DNA from: Geminisphaera colitermitum TAV2
GTDB lineage: Bacteria; Verrucomicrobiota; Verrucomicrobiia; Opitutales; Opitutaceae
Direction: 5' to 3'
Assembly: GCF_000171235.2 (NCBI RefSeq)
Contig: NZ_ABEA03000104.1
Coordinates: 35,001-99,000 of the forward strand
Length of the DNA stretch: 64,000 nt
Part shown: one piece after another, positions 63,581 through 64,000 of the stretch
How the letters are laid out: each line of letters starts with the position of its first letter
Position numbering within the stretch: position 1 is the stretch's first letter
Program-made: the position numbers and the translations under genes
The notes under the pieces: generated by a model
Database searches by the model: none
What the model saw: the letters and a program-made list of their open reading frames with translations, nothing else
Told to the model about the DNA's origin: nothing

Positions 63581-63652
63581 GCAAGAGGCATTCGTTGCCT
63601 TTACCAAAGACCTCGCATCGAACCTCTCAAATTAGGCAATGCCCTGCACTGA
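63544..63652. repeat. 37-bp direct repeat: end of the CARF gene duplicated downstream
   Basis: The last 37 bases of the CARF gene, including its stop codon (63544-63580), occur again without change at 63616-63652. The 35 bases in between are unique. Two copies only, one of them coding, so it is not a CRISPR array. It lies at the border between the III-B module and csx17. Confidence 0.93.
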
Positions 63653-63693
63653 TGCATATTCATCATCGCTTACGGCTACCAATGCCAGCTCGC

Positions 63694-64000
63694 ATGAACA
63701 CCCTCCGCTACACTCACCTTCTCCCCGGCTGCACTCCCACGCCCCTTGCCAGTTACCTGAAAGCTCTTGGCATCTTCCGTATCCTGTCGGAACAGCGTCC
63801 CGACACGCACCCTCGGGCCCACTGGCAAGGCAACACCTTCGTTCTCACCACGACCAACGACGCGAACGACGCCAACACCCTCGTCGATTTTTTTCTCAAC
63901 TACTACCAACCCACGCCCGTCCTCGCCCCATGGAACGGCGGCAGTGGATTTTTCCCGAAAGACAACAGCAAGGCCCTCGACGCGATTCTCTCCTCAACCA
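63694..64000 (+). CDS. csx17: type I-G CRISPR protein Csx17 (Cas8 subunit), N-terminal part
   Basis: 102 residues are seen before the window ends. The start reads YTHLLPGCTPTPLASYLKAL and GIFRILSEQRP, followed by HWQGNTFVLTT and then QPTPVLAPWNGGSGFFPKDN. These are the opening motifs of Csx17, the large subunit of type I-G (I-U) Cascade. By family knowledge the gene usually follows cas3 and precedes csb1 and csb2. Here it is separated from cas3 by the Cmr module. The ATG at 63694 is the first one with family-like sequence after it. Confidence 0.87.
   Translation, partial: MNTLRYTHLLPGCTPTPLASYLKALGIFRILSEQRPDTHPRAHWQGNTFVLTTTNDANDANTLVDFFLNYYQPTPVLAPWNGGSGFFPKDNSKALDAILSST

Noticed and set aside
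63544-63652. Possible short CRISPR array (37-bp repeat, 35-bp spacer).
   Set aside because: Only two copies, and the first is the coding end of the CARF gene with its stop codon. The sequence is not palindromic. No third copy follows.

Overview
The window reads as a GC-rich chromosome segment of a Verrucomicrobiota member, most likely of the Opitutaceae type. This rests on gene content: PEP-CTERM proteins, pseudopilin-like secreted proteins, XylR-type and LacI-type sugar regulators, Gfo/Idh/MocA oxidoreductases, sugar epimerases and many carbohydrate-active enzymes. No 16S rRNA is present, so the assignment is an inference.

Layout. 1-2.2 kb: 3' part of 23S rRNA, 5S rRNA and a terminator. 2.2-6.4 kb: a LacI-controlled cassette (pseudopilin, LamG-like PEP-CTERM protein, polysaccharide lyase) with the same 14-bp operator on both sides of lacI. 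6.4-12.2 kb: housekeeping genes (Fsr-like MFS pump, glyQS, folE2, DEAD-box helicase). 12.3-14.5 kb: a TonB-dependent receptor broken at a G19 tract. 14.5-26 kb: transposon-like repeats, a RelE/ParE toxin pair, crcB, thrH, an ECF sigma factor with an unusual pilin-like partner, a SNF2 helicase with a SWIM protein, and glgA. 26.2-27.4 kb: an aromatic-rich leader peptide and terminator ahead of a methyltransferase. 27.4-43.6 kb: sugar metabolism and sensing genes, including a protein with two AraC domains, and a second PEP-CTERM/pseudopilin/beta-helix cassette. 43.7-50.8 kb: gene remnants and a third cassette (LacI, PEP-CTERM protein, pseudopilin, beta-propeller broken at a C15 tract, clan GH-A hydrolase).

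51-64 kb is a CRISPR-Cas effector locus. A WYL regulator is followed by a type I-G (formerly I-U) style Cas3 with the helicase first and HD last, and its reading frame runs on into a Fic domain. Next come a complete six-gene type III-B Cmr module (cmr1-cmr6), a CARF protein with a probable RelE-like C-terminus, and the start of csx17/cas8 of type I-G, which runs off the window. The Cmr module therefore lies between the cas3 and csx17 genes of a type I-G operon. Cmr2 has the GGDD cyclase motif but no visible HD nuclease, which points to signalling through cyclic oligoadenylate and the CARF protein. No CRISPR array or adaptation gene is seen before the window ends.

Two features run through the whole window. 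First, there are about 27 mononucleotide G/C tracts of 9-20 bases, in genes and between them, often written G(n)AGG. Two genes change frame exactly at such tracts, and cas3 carries C17 and C12. This is either extensive phase variation or a sequencing problem. Second, there are several families of short palindromic or TIR-bounded elements. One is a 180-bp element with TA ends whose terminal TAG forms the stop codon of neighbouring genes.
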